Made by a program: the position numbers and the translations under genes. The notes below the pieces were generated by a model. It saw only the letters and a list, made by a program, of their open reading frames with translations. It was not told the DNA's origin and searched no databases. Positions 15,826 to 24,468 of a stretch of 64,000 bases of DNA are shown here, piece by piece (the first letter of the stretch is position 1; each line of letters begins with the position of its first letter). Location: positions 2,976,001-3,040,000 of the forward strand of contig OZ244823.1 in the NCBI GenBank assembly GCA_965220365.1, read 5' to 3'. Source of the stretch: Bin80 sp965220365. Its GTDB lineage: Bacteria > Bacteroidota > Rhodothermia > Rhodothermales > Bin80.

Positions 15826-18456
15826 TTATTCATCCTCATCGGTCTGGCAGCCATCTTCTCCCGTAAAGCACTTATGCTCTGCGTCCGCACCGCTCAAAAG
15901 ATAGGCGATCAAATCTGCTACCTCGTCCTCATTTAATCGATCTAATAGCCTGGAAGGCATCGTTGAGACAGGTGACGCTTCACGAGAAAGGATCTCTGAA
16001 GCCTCTACGCTGACCTCCTGGGACGGATCATAGGGGTTCTGATTGACAAATACCTGCCCATCTTCTTCCCGCAGGACTCTCCCTACAACCGTGGCACCGT
16101 TACTTAAAGTCAGTACAGAAGCTTCATATTGATCACTGATTTCGTCGCTGGGGGAATCAATTGCAGCAATAATTTCATGCCGTGAAAATCTTGATCCAAT
16201 CCCGGTCAAGTCCTGTCCGATCGTTCCGCCTGCGGTCCCCATACGATGACAGGTACCGCACAATGCAGCCGCATACATGGTCTCTCCCTGCACAAAATCC
16301 CGCGGCTCACCAAGCGCATCATCAAGCATTTGGTTGAGTTCCTGCCGGTTCCATGCTTTGCCCGGACCCTCCGGCACTGGCAAATCCGTCAGGGACTGTC
16401 CCGGTGAAGAATCTACGAGTCCAGCCAACGCCTCCTTCTCGTCCTCTGTCAATTGCTCCACCGCATCAGCACGGATATCCTCAAGAAACCCGACATAGCT
16501 TTCTCCCCCACTACGCCGCATCGCTTCATGGAACCACATGAAATAATCTTCCCGTAACTCCATTGTCCATCCTGATTTCTGTCCCCGCAGATTCATGGCC
16601 AGCTCGATCTCTTCTGGGCTGGGAGGATTGGCTTTCATCTCTGTGATTGCTTCGCCATACTGTTCACTCCGCTCGGCTATCTCACCTGAAATCAAAAAGG
16701 CTTGTCCAGGGCCCATTCCACTCAACTCCAGTAAACGAGCTACCATCTGTTCTACCAATCCTGGTGCCTGTAAAGCAGCCAAAAGACGCCCATACTCCCG
16801 ATTTAACACCTCGTCTGACGATGGATAATACCTTTGTAACCGATCAATGAGTGCGCTACGTAGTGGATCCTCAGGAAGCCCCAGCCGAATACATACGAGA
16901 CCAATTGCCCGAACCAAATCCAACTCCTGGGCACGCGAGAGCTCGGATGGACTAATGTTCAGGAGAGCTCGCAGGGCCTGCGGCCCTAAACTCTGATCCG
17001 CATGACGTGCCAAGGCGATGATAGCATGAATTCTACGAATTGGATCCGGCTCGCTCAACGCCCTTGACTGCCATCGAGCAACCGGCTGATGTTCAACGGC
17101 AATTCTCGCTGCATAGCGAACAAAACGATCACTATGATTCAGGCTAGACCAGGCAGTATCCAGTGCCTCTTGATTTGCCGCCCCGCGATGCAGGGCTTCC
17201 AGGGAATGTCGAAGCAGTTGTTGCGGCGAACGCTCGGCAGCAGTCTTGGATTCCAGTTCCGTCGTATCCTCGTAGTAAACCCGGAAAAGAAAAGAGTTGA
17301 GTCGACGTCCCCCTGTCGCAAAATAAAGTGCCCCCTCATGACCGATCACCCCATCGGTGACCGGTAGTGGTACACCACTCAGAAATTCTTCCACCACTCC
17401 AGTGTACGTGCTTCCACGCGCCTTCAATGCTACATGATAAATGGTCCCGAAACTCCAGTCAAAGACAAAGAGTCCCTGACGGTATTTGTGTGGGAATGTC
17501 GCATTTTTCCCGGATACAATCCCCGTAGGGCTTCCCTGACCAATATCCACCACAGCCGGAAGATTGTCTGGATAATAGTCGGCCCATTTACCAGATCCTG
17601 TGCGCCACCCAAATTCACTTCCTCCGGTTACATGCACGACACGAATGGGCCGATACCACGGCATACCCAGATCCCACTCCATGTCTGAGTCGAACGTGAA
17701 GAGTTCCCCTTCCCTGTTGAAGGCAAGGTCGTATGCATTGCGATAACCAACACTGAGGAGTTCCAGTTCGGATGCCAGTGAATCCGTTCGGATGATCCAC
17801 CCACCCGGTGGCTGCCGATCAGCCGCGTGACCTCGCGGGTCACGCAGTGTCGGAAGCAGTTGATCTGTCTGCCAAACCGGAGGGACAATCGGGGTGTAGG
17901 CCTCTGGCAGTTCCGTATGATTCCCTGCGATCAGATACAATGAACTGCTGTCGGGCCCAAGAATAATTCCATGAGGTCCATGCTCTCCCCATCCCTCAAA
18001 TTGCGCCAGTGTGTGGACGCTATCCAACACAGCATCACCATCTGAGTCGGTAACCCGATAGAGCCCGCTACTGTGCTCAGCAATTCCTTCTTCACTATTG
18101 ACAACGACGTAAAGGCTGTTGAAAGCCCATAGTAACCCCTGCGCATGCCCCAATTCCAGATCCAATGCGACAACTTCCGTATCCTCGGGATTCCCCCCAA
18201 TAGGAGCCGGCTTTATGTGATACAGTGTTCCATATTGATCCGAGGCAAAGAGACCATCTTCTCCGTCTACTGCCAAGGAAACCCAAGAGCTGGAGTCTGT
18301 CTGCATTGGGCTGTACAGGACTTCTGAATGAAACCCCTCTGGTAAAACCAACTCCGGGGGAGCATCATCTGCACTTCCACCCGTTTGGGTACAACCCAGG
18401 ATCCCAGATGCGGTGAAGGATACTGCGCTTAAAAGAATCAAAATTCTTAAGTTCAT
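15826..18456 (-). CDS. Haem-binding lipoprotein with dehydrogenase-type propeller (Planctomycete type)
   Basis: Starting at the ATG at 18456 gives 876 residues, with a lipoprotein signal ending GILGC; a start at 18519 would add 21 residues. The N-terminal half is a membrane-bound-dehydrogenase-type propeller (PELVLPEGFHSEVLYS, AVDGEDGLFASDQYG, HGPHGIILGPDSSSLYLIAG). Residues of about 420-600 look like HEAT-type helical repeats. The C-terminal region is the putative haem-binding domain of Planctomycetes, with C733-G-T-C736-H737, then IGQDLTGIGSRFSRHEI and a late methionine in VSTMPSRLLDRL. The protein is probably periplasmic, oxidising a sugar or alcohol. It converges with the gene at 10048 across 3 kb of IS debris and diverges from the PLP enzyme at 18524. 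Confidence 0.85.
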   Translation of the reverse strand: MNLRILILLSAVSFTASGILGCTQTGGSADDAPPELVLPEGFHSEVLYSPMQTDSSSWVSLAVDGEDGLFASDQYGTLYHIKPAPIGGNPEDTEVVALDLELGHAQGLLWAFNSLYVVVNSEEGIAEHSSGLYRVTDSDGDAVLDSVHTLAQFEGWGEHGPHGIILGPDSSSLYLIAGNHTELPEAYTPIVPPVWQTDQLLPTLRDPRGHAADRQPPGGWIIRTDSLASELELLSVGYRNAYDLAFNREGELFTFDSDMEWDLGMPWYRPIRVVHVTGGSEFGWRTGSGKWADYYPDNLPAVVDIGQGSPTGIVSGKNATFPHKYRQGLFVFDWSFGTIYHVALKARGSTYTGVVEEFLSGVPLPVTDGVIGHEGALYFATGGRRLNSFLFRVYYEDTTELESKTAAERSPQQLLRHSLEALHRGAANQEALDTAWSSLNHSDRFVRYAARIAVEHQPVARWQSRALSEPDPIRRIHAIIALARHADQSLGPQALRALLNISPSELSRAQELDLVRAIGLVCIRLGLPEDPLRSALIDRLQRYYPSSDEVLNREYGRLLAALQAPGLVEQMVARLLELSGMGPGQAFLISGEIAERSEQYGEAITEMKANPPSPEEIELAMNLRGQKSGWTMELREDYFMWFHEAMRRSGGESYVGFLEDIRADAVEQLTEDEKEALAGLVDSSPGQSLTDLPVPEGPGKAWNRQELNQMLDDALGEPRDFVQGETMYAAALCGTCHRMGTAGGTIGQDLTGIGSRFSRHEIIAAIDSPSDEISDQYEASVLTLSNGATVVGRVLREEDGQVFVNQNPYDPSQEVSVEASEILSREASPVSTMPSRLLDRLNEDEVADLIAYLLSGADAEHKCFTGEDGCQTDEDE

Positions 18457-18523
18457 TGTCCGACAATAAGCTTTATTCCACAAGAAGGTACGAACCTTAT
18501 CGGTCTTCGCATATCTCAATTGA

Positions 18524-19654
18524 ATGTTGACGTGCCAACACGAAAATTTCTTTCTCTCTACTGATCAGCATTACCTCAACTGCGCTTTCATGTCCCCCCT
18601 CATGCGCAGTGTCGAACTTGCGGGCATGGAAGCACTTCGATTGGAGAGAGATCCATCTCAGATTACCCCTTCGATGTTTTTTGAGGAAGTGAATCAAGCC
18701 CGAACCCTATTCGCACAGCTTATCAATGGAAAAGCAGAGAATGTTGCCTTGATTCCAGCAACTTCCTATGGGATCGCAACGATTGCACACAACCTGTCCG
18801 TCGGCTCCGGCGACAACATTATCCTCGCACATGGACAGTTTCCAAGCAACGTATATACATGGCACAGATTGTCAAACGAGACCGGGGCAACGATCCGAAC
18901 CGTGACCAATCATGGTGGAGGGTGGACGCAAAAGATACTTGAGGCCATCACCTACCGGACAGCCGTTGTTGCGATCGGGACTCTCCATTGGGCGAATGGG
19001 TCTTCTTTTGATCTGGTTGAAATCAGCCAGCGTGCACGTGATGTCGGGGCATACCTCATTCTTGATGGGACACAGTCTATTGGAGCACTGCCTTTCGACC
19101 TGCAGGCGATTAAGCCGGATGCTTTAGTGTGCGCTGGATACAAATGGCTCTTAGGCCCTTACGGAACTGCATTCTTGTACATGGGGGAATCGTTTATTGA
19201 CGGGGTCCCCCTTGAGGAAGGCTGGCTCGCAAGGGACGGTAGCGAAAATTTTGGAAACCTGACAAATTATACAGATCGGTATCGCCCCGGGGCAGCCCGG
19301 TTTGATCGGGGGCAAACGAATAGCTTCGCACAAACCGCGATGATGACGAAAGCCCTGAAGCAGGTACTTGACTGGAAACCTCAACAAATCCAGGCATACT
19401 GTTCTGAACTGATTAAGAATTTTCTACCCGCCATTCGCAGAAGCGGGTATACGATTCATGATTCCTGCTTTTCACATCTATTTGGAATCACCTTGCCAGA
19501 ACATATTGATCAGACCCACCTGAGCAACGAACTGGCACGACAACAAATTTCCGTCTCTGTACGCGGCAGTGGAATACGTGTCTCGCCAAATGTATATAAC
19601 AGCAGCGCAGATATTGACGCGCTTCAGGAGGTATTCCTGTCTGCAGCCAAATAA
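18524..19654 (+). CDS. Class-V aminotransferase-fold PLP enzyme
   Basis: This 376-residue protein belongs to fold-type I class V, the group of cysteine desulphurases, kynureninase and isopenicillin N epimerases. Visible landmarks are the LNCAFMSPL start, ALIPATSYGIATIA (phosphate loop), LILDGTQSIGALPFD (PLP-ring aspartate) and CAGYKWLLGPYG, whose lysine should bind PLP. The desulphurase active-site cysteine loop is not seen, so it is probably not a SufS/IscS. Its 3' end overlaps the convergent molybdenum-carrier gene by 31 bases. Exact reaction unknown; a lyase or selenocysteine-lyase-like enzyme is possible. Confidence 0.8.
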   Translation: MLTCQHENFFLSTDQHYLNCAFMSPLMRSVELAGMEALRLERDPSQITPSMFFEEVNQARTLFAQLINGKAENVALIPATSYGIATIAHNLSVGSGDNIILAHGQFPSNVYTWHRLSNETGATIRTVTNHGGGWTQKILEAITYRTAVVAIGTLHWANGSSFDLVEISQRARDVGAYLILDGTQSIGALPFDLQAIKPDALVCAGYKWLLGPYGTAFLYMGESFIDGVPLEEGWLARDGSENFGNLTNYTDRYRPGAARFDRGQTNSFAQTAMMTKALKQVLDWKPQQIQAYCSELIKNFLPAIRRSGYTIHDSCFSHLFGITLPEHIDQTHLSNELARQQISVSVRGSGIRVSPNVYNSSADIDALQEVFLSAAK

Positions 19655-20106
19655 CCTCGAACGACCCTCTCCAGAAATTCGAACGCCCCTGCATAGATCC
19701 CCGGTCGTTCGCTCTCGCGTGGCCCCGCTACATTCACGATACCGGATTCCAAAGCCCGTACCCATTGAATGACCAATTCAATGGGGTCCTCCAATTCTGC
19801 ATGATAAACAGGCCGCTCCTGTTCTTCTGCTGTTTTCCGGGCGAGCCGGGTTCCTTCTGAGTCCTCTATCCCGCCCAAAATGAGTACACCATCACTTTCC
19901 TGTACATTCCAGACCGTACGCTGTGCTGGATTTGATTCTGGAGTTACACGAAGCAGGTATCGTTCCGGGATTTCCCCATCTTCCGCCCAGCGCCCGGCAG
20001 GACACCAACCTCTGTAGGGAAGTCCCCATTTGATGGCAACATCGAGGGCTGCGCGATCAACTCCCGCCTGACCACCACTGATTATTGTGAACGTAGACCC
20101 TGACAC
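19624..20106 (-). CDS. Putative molybdenum carrier / Rossmann-like protein
   Basis: This 160-residue protein begins TFTIISGGQAGVDRAALDVA, the glycine-rich opening of the MoCo_carrier family (Pfam-type putative molybdenum carrier), which has a LOG/DprA-like Rossmann fold. VQESDGVLILGG and EGTRLARKTAEE near residues 68-95 also fit. In eukaryotic and algal relatives, molybdenum-cofactor carriers hold Moco; activity of bacterial members is not established. No signal peptide. The last 31 bases overlap the convergent PLP-enzyme gene. No other molybdopterin gene is in the window, so context gives no support for the name. Confidence 0.75.
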   Translation of the reverse strand: MSGSTFTIISGGQAGVDRAALDVAIKWGLPYRGWCPAGRWAEDGEIPERYLLRVTPESNPAQRTVWNVQESDGVLILGGIEDSEGTRLARKTAEEQERPVYHAELEDPIELVIQWVRALESGIVNVAGPRESERPGIYAGAFEFLERVVRGYLAADRNTS

Positions 20107-20171
20107 TTTTTATAGTTAAGTTGAACCCGAGATTATGCGAACACCGCACGCTGAATTATAGTACGATCCAT

Positions 20172-20825
20172 ATGATTCGTTCTGCCTCAAGGCTGAGAAT
20201 AGCCCTTATTCTTTTTGGGTACATCGTCCCGGTGTCTGCCAGCGCTCTGGCGCAGGTGCCATCGCCAATGGCGCTGTTGGAGGAGGTAGTTGCCCGCTAT
20301 CAGAATACCATGGAGGCGACATTTGTGCATCACCTGACATCTGAAGCCTGGGATGGATCACAAACCCTGACGGGAACTGTACAGCTTTGGGGGGACCGGT
20401 ATCGTATTGAAACGTTTCACGAGGTCATCACTGGACAAGGTGAAGAAGTATGGATTTATCGTGCAGCAGACAATCAGGTCCTCCTGACCACGATAGATGG
20501 GAATGACGTGGCCTATTCTCCTGGCGCACTGTTTCGTTCCTATGGAGAACTCTACCATCCTCATGCTTCCTCGCGTGAGATCCTTGACGGAGTCTCTTAT
20601 TTTCGGCTTGAGCTTTCCCCCCTGGAGGAGGATTTTGCAATTTCTTGGCTAACTCTCTGGATTCGTGAACATGATCATGTGATTAAACAGATCGTTGCTC
20701 TGGATCAAAGCTCCGTGCGCACAGAGATTGAATTGGAGAATATTCGTGTCGGCATCCCCATTCCCCCTGAGACCTTCGAATTCAGTGCCCCTGAGGGGGC
20801 TGAAGTCATTGACCTGCGATTGTGA
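20172..20825 (+). CDS. LolA-like outer-membrane lipoprotein carrier
   Basis: From the ATG at 20172 the protein has 217 residues with a signal peptide ending near SASALAQ. The mature part shows the LolA/LolB half-barrel pattern (MEATFVHHLTSEAWDGSQTL, GTVQLWGDRYRIET, ITGQGEEVWIYRAADNQVLL). LolA carries lipoproteins across the periplasm from LolCDE to the outer membrane. The frame is open to 20121, but the signal peptide places the start at 20172. Its stop overlaps the GTG of the flippase-like gene. The window holds about ten predicted lipoproteins that could be its clients. Confidence 0.8.
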   Translation: MIRSASRLRIALILFGYIVPVSASALAQVPSPMALLEEVVARYQNTMEATFVHHLTSEAWDGSQTLTGTVQLWGDRYRIETFHEVITGQGEEVWIYRAADNQVLLTTIDGNDVAYSPGALFRSYGELYHPHASSREILDGVSYFRLELSPLEEDFAISWLTLWIREHDHVIKQIVALDQSSVRTEIELENIRVGIPIPPETFEFSAPEGAEVIDLRL

Positions 20826-21805
20826 CCCGTCCAGTTCGCCTGCATACTCTGCTGCTGTCCTTCCTCCTGGCAGTGCTTTTAATCTGGCTGTCCCTGCGCG
20901 GCATTGACTTTGCAGCATTCATTGACTCATTGCGCTCCGCACACTATGGGTGGATTTTGCCGGTGATTGGAGTCACCTTGCTGAGTCATTGGATCCGGGC
21001 ATACAGATGGCAGACATTGATCACTGCACTCCCGAAAGACTCCAAATCCCGGGTTTCTGTACTGGATCTGTTCGCATCCGTCATGGTCGGATACATGGTC
21101 AATTATGCAGTCCCTCGCGCCGGAGAGATTGCCAGATGTACGTATTTATCAACCAGGAAGAAACTCTCATTCTCTGCTCTATTGGGGACGGTGGCCATTG
21201 AGCGTATCGCTGACCTCCTTGTGTTGGGTTTTGGCTTGTTCATCACTCTGGTACTCATTCGTGAACAACTGCAGCCACTGATTGGGCAACTTTCATTACC
21301 ACAACTGCCGTGGGTATGGATTGTCGTCTGTTTCCTGATGATTGCAATCACGATCTATATTGGGCTCCGCTTGAAGATCACTGCACCCCTACGCAGCCGA
21401 CTTTTCGCACTGATCACCCAATTTGTCAATGGGATCAAAACGGTGTACCGTACGCCCAAACGCTGGCAGCTGATCTGGACAACGGTGGTCATGTGGCTGA
21501 TGTACGGCTTTATGGCCTACATCCCACTGTTAATGTTTGATCTACATACTACGGCTGCTTTATCCTATTGGGATGGCCTGGCAATCATGTTCATTGGGGT
21601 TCTGGGCATCCTGGTTCCTACACCGGGTGGCGCGGGCTCCTTCCACTTCATTACCATCCTGACACTGACATCCGTGTACGGAATCATACAGTCGGACGCA
21701 GCGGCCTATGCCATTTTCGTTCACGGCGCACAACTGATTCTCTACCTTACGATTGGAGGAGTGATCCTATTGACTTCTGCGGTTACCTCGCGTGCAAAGA
21801 CTTGA
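20822..21805 (+). CDS. UPF0104 / lysylphosphatidylglycerol synthase-type flippase-like membrane protein
   Basis: This 327-residue protein starts with GTG at 20822, overlapping the LolA stop (GTGA). It has about eight hydrophobic segments. The family landmarks are YMVNYAVPRAGEIARC near residue 95, TVAIERIADLLVLG near 125 and LGILVPTPGGAGSFHF near 260. It belongs to the UPF0104 group, related to the transmembrane part of MprF, whose members are thought to flip lipids. The lipid moved is unknown. Coupling to a LolA-like gene suggests a shared envelope role. Confidence 0.85.
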   Translation: MTRPVRLHTLLLSFLLAVLLIWLSLRGIDFAAFIDSLRSAHYGWILPVIGVTLLSHWIRAYRWQTLITALPKDSKSRVSVLDLFASVMVGYMVNYAVPRAGEIARCTYLSTRKKLSFSALLGTVAIERIADLLVLGFGLFITLVLIREQLQPLIGQLSLPQLPWVWIVVCFLMIAITIYIGLRLKITAPLRSRLFALITQFVNGIKTVYRTPKRWQLIWTTVVMWLMYGFMAYIPLLMFDLHTTAALSYWDGLAIMFIGVLGILVPTPGGAGSFHFITILTLTSVYGIIQSDAAAYAIFVHGAQLILYLTIGGVILLTSAVTSRAKT

Positions 21806-21848
21806 TAATTTCTCGCAAAAAAAGATCGGAGGATGAAGGGACGCAACG

Positions 21849-22049
21849 GTGCCATCTGAAGAGGAGCCAATTCTGGCGCACAACAGTCTATCTCGTGTCT
21901 ACTCTGAACGGCTCAACAAACTGCTGGCCGCCTCCGCTGGCAATGATGGACCTATCCCAAAAACCTCACTAAATTCAGAAAAACCTATACTTCTGGACGG
22001 TGTAGAAGAAAAATATTTTCCTTCTCACCAAAACACACCATCAGCATGA
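21849..22049 (+). CDS. Possible 66-residue protein of unknown function
   Basis: A GTG-started frame of 66 codons fills the gap between the flippase-like gene and the amidohydrolase. AAGGGA lies about eight bases upstream as a possible ribosome site, and its stop overlaps an ATG (22046-22049). The product is hydrophilic with no recognised domain or motif. The amidohydrolase more probably starts at 22118, in which case the overlap is accidental. It may be real or a chance frame. Confidence 0.3.
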   Translation: MPSEEEPILAHNSLSRVYSERLNKLLAASAGNDGPIPKTSLNSEKPILLDGVEEKYFPSHQNTPSA

Positions 22050-22117
22050 AAACCCGTGCTGTTAAGGTTCATTCTCTCTCCGTGTGCCAAAGCATTAATA
22101 GCCGTATTCCCATTCAT

Positions 22118-23518
22118 ATGAAGTGGTTGACCGTATTACTGCTGACCCTAAGTATGGGGTGTGCTGGTGATCGTGAACCTGGGGAGGTTGACACCCGCCC
22201 CATTCTGATTGAAGGTGGGACGGTCATGGTGATGGACAGTGCTGGAACGATCCTTGAAGGCGGTGCCGTGCTGATTGAGGATGATCGCATTGCTGCGCTA
22301 CTTGAATCTGATGCACCCCGACCGGAAGGAGTCATGCGAATTGATGCAACTGGGCATCTTGTGATTCCCGGCCTGATCAATACCCACGGGCATGCAGCGA
22401 TGTCTCTCCTGCGCGGACTGGCTGACGACCTTCCCCTACTCACTTGGCTCAACGACTATATCTTCCCAGCGGAAGCCGCACTTGTGGAACCGGATTTTGT
22501 CTACTGGGGCACCTTGCTCTCATCCATCGAGATGCTGAAAAGTGGTACCACCACCTTTATGGACATGTACTACTTCCGTGATGACATTGTGAGAGCCTCG
22601 GCCAAGGCTGGAATTCGCATCGTAACCGGCCCGCACGCCATTGGCTTTCCCGCACCAGATTATGCCTCTCCAGAAGAATCCCTATCGAATGCGGCGGAAT
22701 TCATGGAGCAGTATCAAGACCATCCCATTATAATCCCGGCTGTTGCTGCCCATGCAGTCTATACCACACCTCTTTCAGATATCGAAGCTGCTTTCCGGAT
22801 TGCAGAGCGCTACAATGCTCCATTTCAAATCCATGTACTTGAAGATTCCTCCGAGAACACGAATTTTCACGAGTTAACAGGCATGGGAGTCATTGAGGCA
22901 CTCGACTCTATTGGCGCGCTCCGCCCTGGAACTGTGCTCGCCCATTCAATCTTCCTGTCCGATGAAGATATCTTACAGATCGCCGCAAGCGGTGCCGGAA
23001 TCGCACACAACCCTGAGAGTAATATGAAACTTGGAATCGCGAGGGTCGCCCCGATCACTAGGGCACTCTCTGCAGGAATTCCAGTGGGACTCGGAACGGA
23101 CGGCCCTGTTTCCAACAATAATCTTGATCTGTTTGATGAAATGGATACTGCCGCAAAGGTTCATAAATTGGCGCTCGGCGACCCCGCCGCTCTGCCAGCA
23201 GAAACCGTCTTCCGGATGGCGACCATGGGCAGTGCGAGGGTTCTGAATCTGCACGAAGAGATCGGCTCGTTAGAACCGGGAAAGCGCGCCGATGTCGTAC
23301 TTGTTGACATGGATCGTGCGGGGCTGACACCACATTACCGTGTCTATTCACACTTGGTGTACGCGGTAAGTGGAAGCGATGTCAATACTGTAATTGTGAA
23401 CGGCCGTATCGTCGTTCAAGACCGTGAAATCCTCACTGTGGACGAAAAAGAGGTCATTGAGAAAGCGCGCATGTTCGGAGACCAGGTGCAGCAGGTGACA
23501 GCTAAATTAGGCAGATAA
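22118..23518 (+). CDS. Exported amidohydrolase lipoprotein, MTA/SAH deaminase-like
   Basis: From 22118 the product has 466 residues, beginning with a short lipoprotein signal MKWLTVLLLTLSMGC; a frame open to 22046 would add 24 residues before it. The rest is a metal-dependent hydrolase of the amidohydrolase superfamily: HGHAAMSLLRG gives the HxH metal pair, AVAAHAVYTT and IHVLED the other histidines, and GLGTDGPVSNNN the metal-binding aspartate. The sequence is closest to the 5'-methylthioadenosine/S-adenosylhomocysteine deaminase (TrzN/AtzA-like) branch. A lipoprotein signal on such an enzyme is unusual, because those substrates are cytoplasmic, so the true substrate is probably another amine or purine in the periplasm. 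Confidence 0.85.
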   Translation: MKWLTVLLLTLSMGCAGDREPGEVDTRPILIEGGTVMVMDSAGTILEGGAVLIEDDRIAALLESDAPRPEGVMRIDATGHLVIPGLINTHGHAAMSLLRGLADDLPLLTWLNDYIFPAEAALVEPDFVYWGTLLSSIEMLKSGTTTFMDMYYFRDDIVRASAKAGIRIVTGPHAIGFPAPDYASPEESLSNAAEFMEQYQDHPIIIPAVAAHAVYTTPLSDIEAAFRIAERYNAPFQIHVLEDSSENTNFHELTGMGVIEALDSIGALRPGTVLAHSIFLSDEDILQIAASGAGIAHNPESNMKLGIARVAPITRALSAGIPVGLGTDGPVSNNNLDLFDEMDTAAKVHKLALGDPAALPAETVFRMATMGSARVLNLHEEIGSLEPGKRADVVLVDMDRAGLTPHYRVYSHLVYAVSGSDVNTVIVNGRIVVQDREILTVDEKEVIEKARMFGDQVQQVTAKLGR

Positions 23519-23955
23519 TGACCGATACTTCAATTGAAATGAAGAAGATGGTCACTTGGAATGGGCAAAATCTGAAAACAGATTAATCGGTCTGAATTTC
23601 AAGGAAATTTAAGATGGTTGCCGCTGAGCACTAGTCTCGTTTGTCGTTGGATACCAACCAGAGAGCATTTGAACTGCGAGGTTGCCGCTCTCTTTAAGTC
23701 AGATCGTCGCCGATTCTGCTTCGGCGGGAGAAATCCAATTTTTGACACCTGACATACATATAGTACCGAAAATATAGGTGTCAAAGACTCGATGAATGAC
23801 ACAATTAAAAGCTGGGGGATGCCCCAAATTCACATCAATCGAGCTATGTGGGGTTCCGAGTTATTGGAGACAATGAAAACAGCGTACGAACCAAATTGAG
23901 CGAAATAGTATATTATTGCGTTATTGTGTACGATCACTCTTAACTACATGAGATT
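23519..23955. other. Intergenic region upstream of the IS-interrupted gene
   Basis: No gene supported. It holds one clear inverted repeat (23741-23785) and is rich in A and T towards 23890-23955, where the promoter of the gene at 23956 should lie. No further structure was found. Confidence 0.5.
23741..23785. repeat. 10-bp inverted repeat TTTGACACCT / AGGTGTCAAA
   Basis: TTTGACACCT at 23741-23750 and its exact reverse complement at 23776-23785 flank 25 A/T-rich bases. It could be an operator for a dimeric regulator, a hairpin, or the ends of a small relic. It is 170 bases before the next start codon, far for a simple operator. Confidence 0.4.
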
Positions 23956-24334
23956 ATGCCAGATTGGTTGACAGTATCTGTGGTTCTTGTTATTTGTGGG
24001 ATAATCTTTGCATTTGGCAAATGGTACGGAACCGTTAACTCGGACAGAAAATCCTTTAAGGAGTTCATGTCTGAAATCCAAAAAGACATAGAGGGGATTC
24101 GTACTAAGATTGAAGATATTTTGCACAGGCTACCGCCCCCACCGCTTATTACCGGTAAGAGTCCTTTGTCCCTAACTGGATTTGGTGAAGAAATTGCAGA
24201 CAAGTTAGATGCAGAAAATTGGGCCAATAATCTAGCCTATGACATATGGGAGGATGTTCAGGAAATGAAAGACTACGAAGTACACGAGTATTGCTTTGAT
24301 TGTGTTCGTAGTGACGATTTCACCGGTGACATGA

Positions 24335-24348
24335 CTGAACTTCCCCCC
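24335..24348. repeat. IS copy A left terminal inverted repeat
   Basis: CTGAACTTCCCCCC, directly after the ACATGA target copy at 24329-24334. Copy B has the same sequence at both ends. Confidence 0.95.
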
Positions 24349-24468
24349 TTTCTGCCGATTCTAATATACGATATTCCTAACAATTTGGGGGATTTTATGC
24401 GGATAGATTGACAGCCCCGGCAGGGGGCCTTTGGGGGTATTTGTTCGGTTCTGTCAACCGAGTGCTTC

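Noticed and set aside
23742..23764. Sigma-70-like promoter TTGACA with TATAGT
   Set aside because: Spacing is 11 bases rather than about 17, and TTGACA is part of the inverted repeat.
24412..24468. Direct-repeat array or CRISPR-like cluster at the G/C runs
   Set aside because: The G and C runs are short, irregular and belong to the IS end; no spacer pattern.
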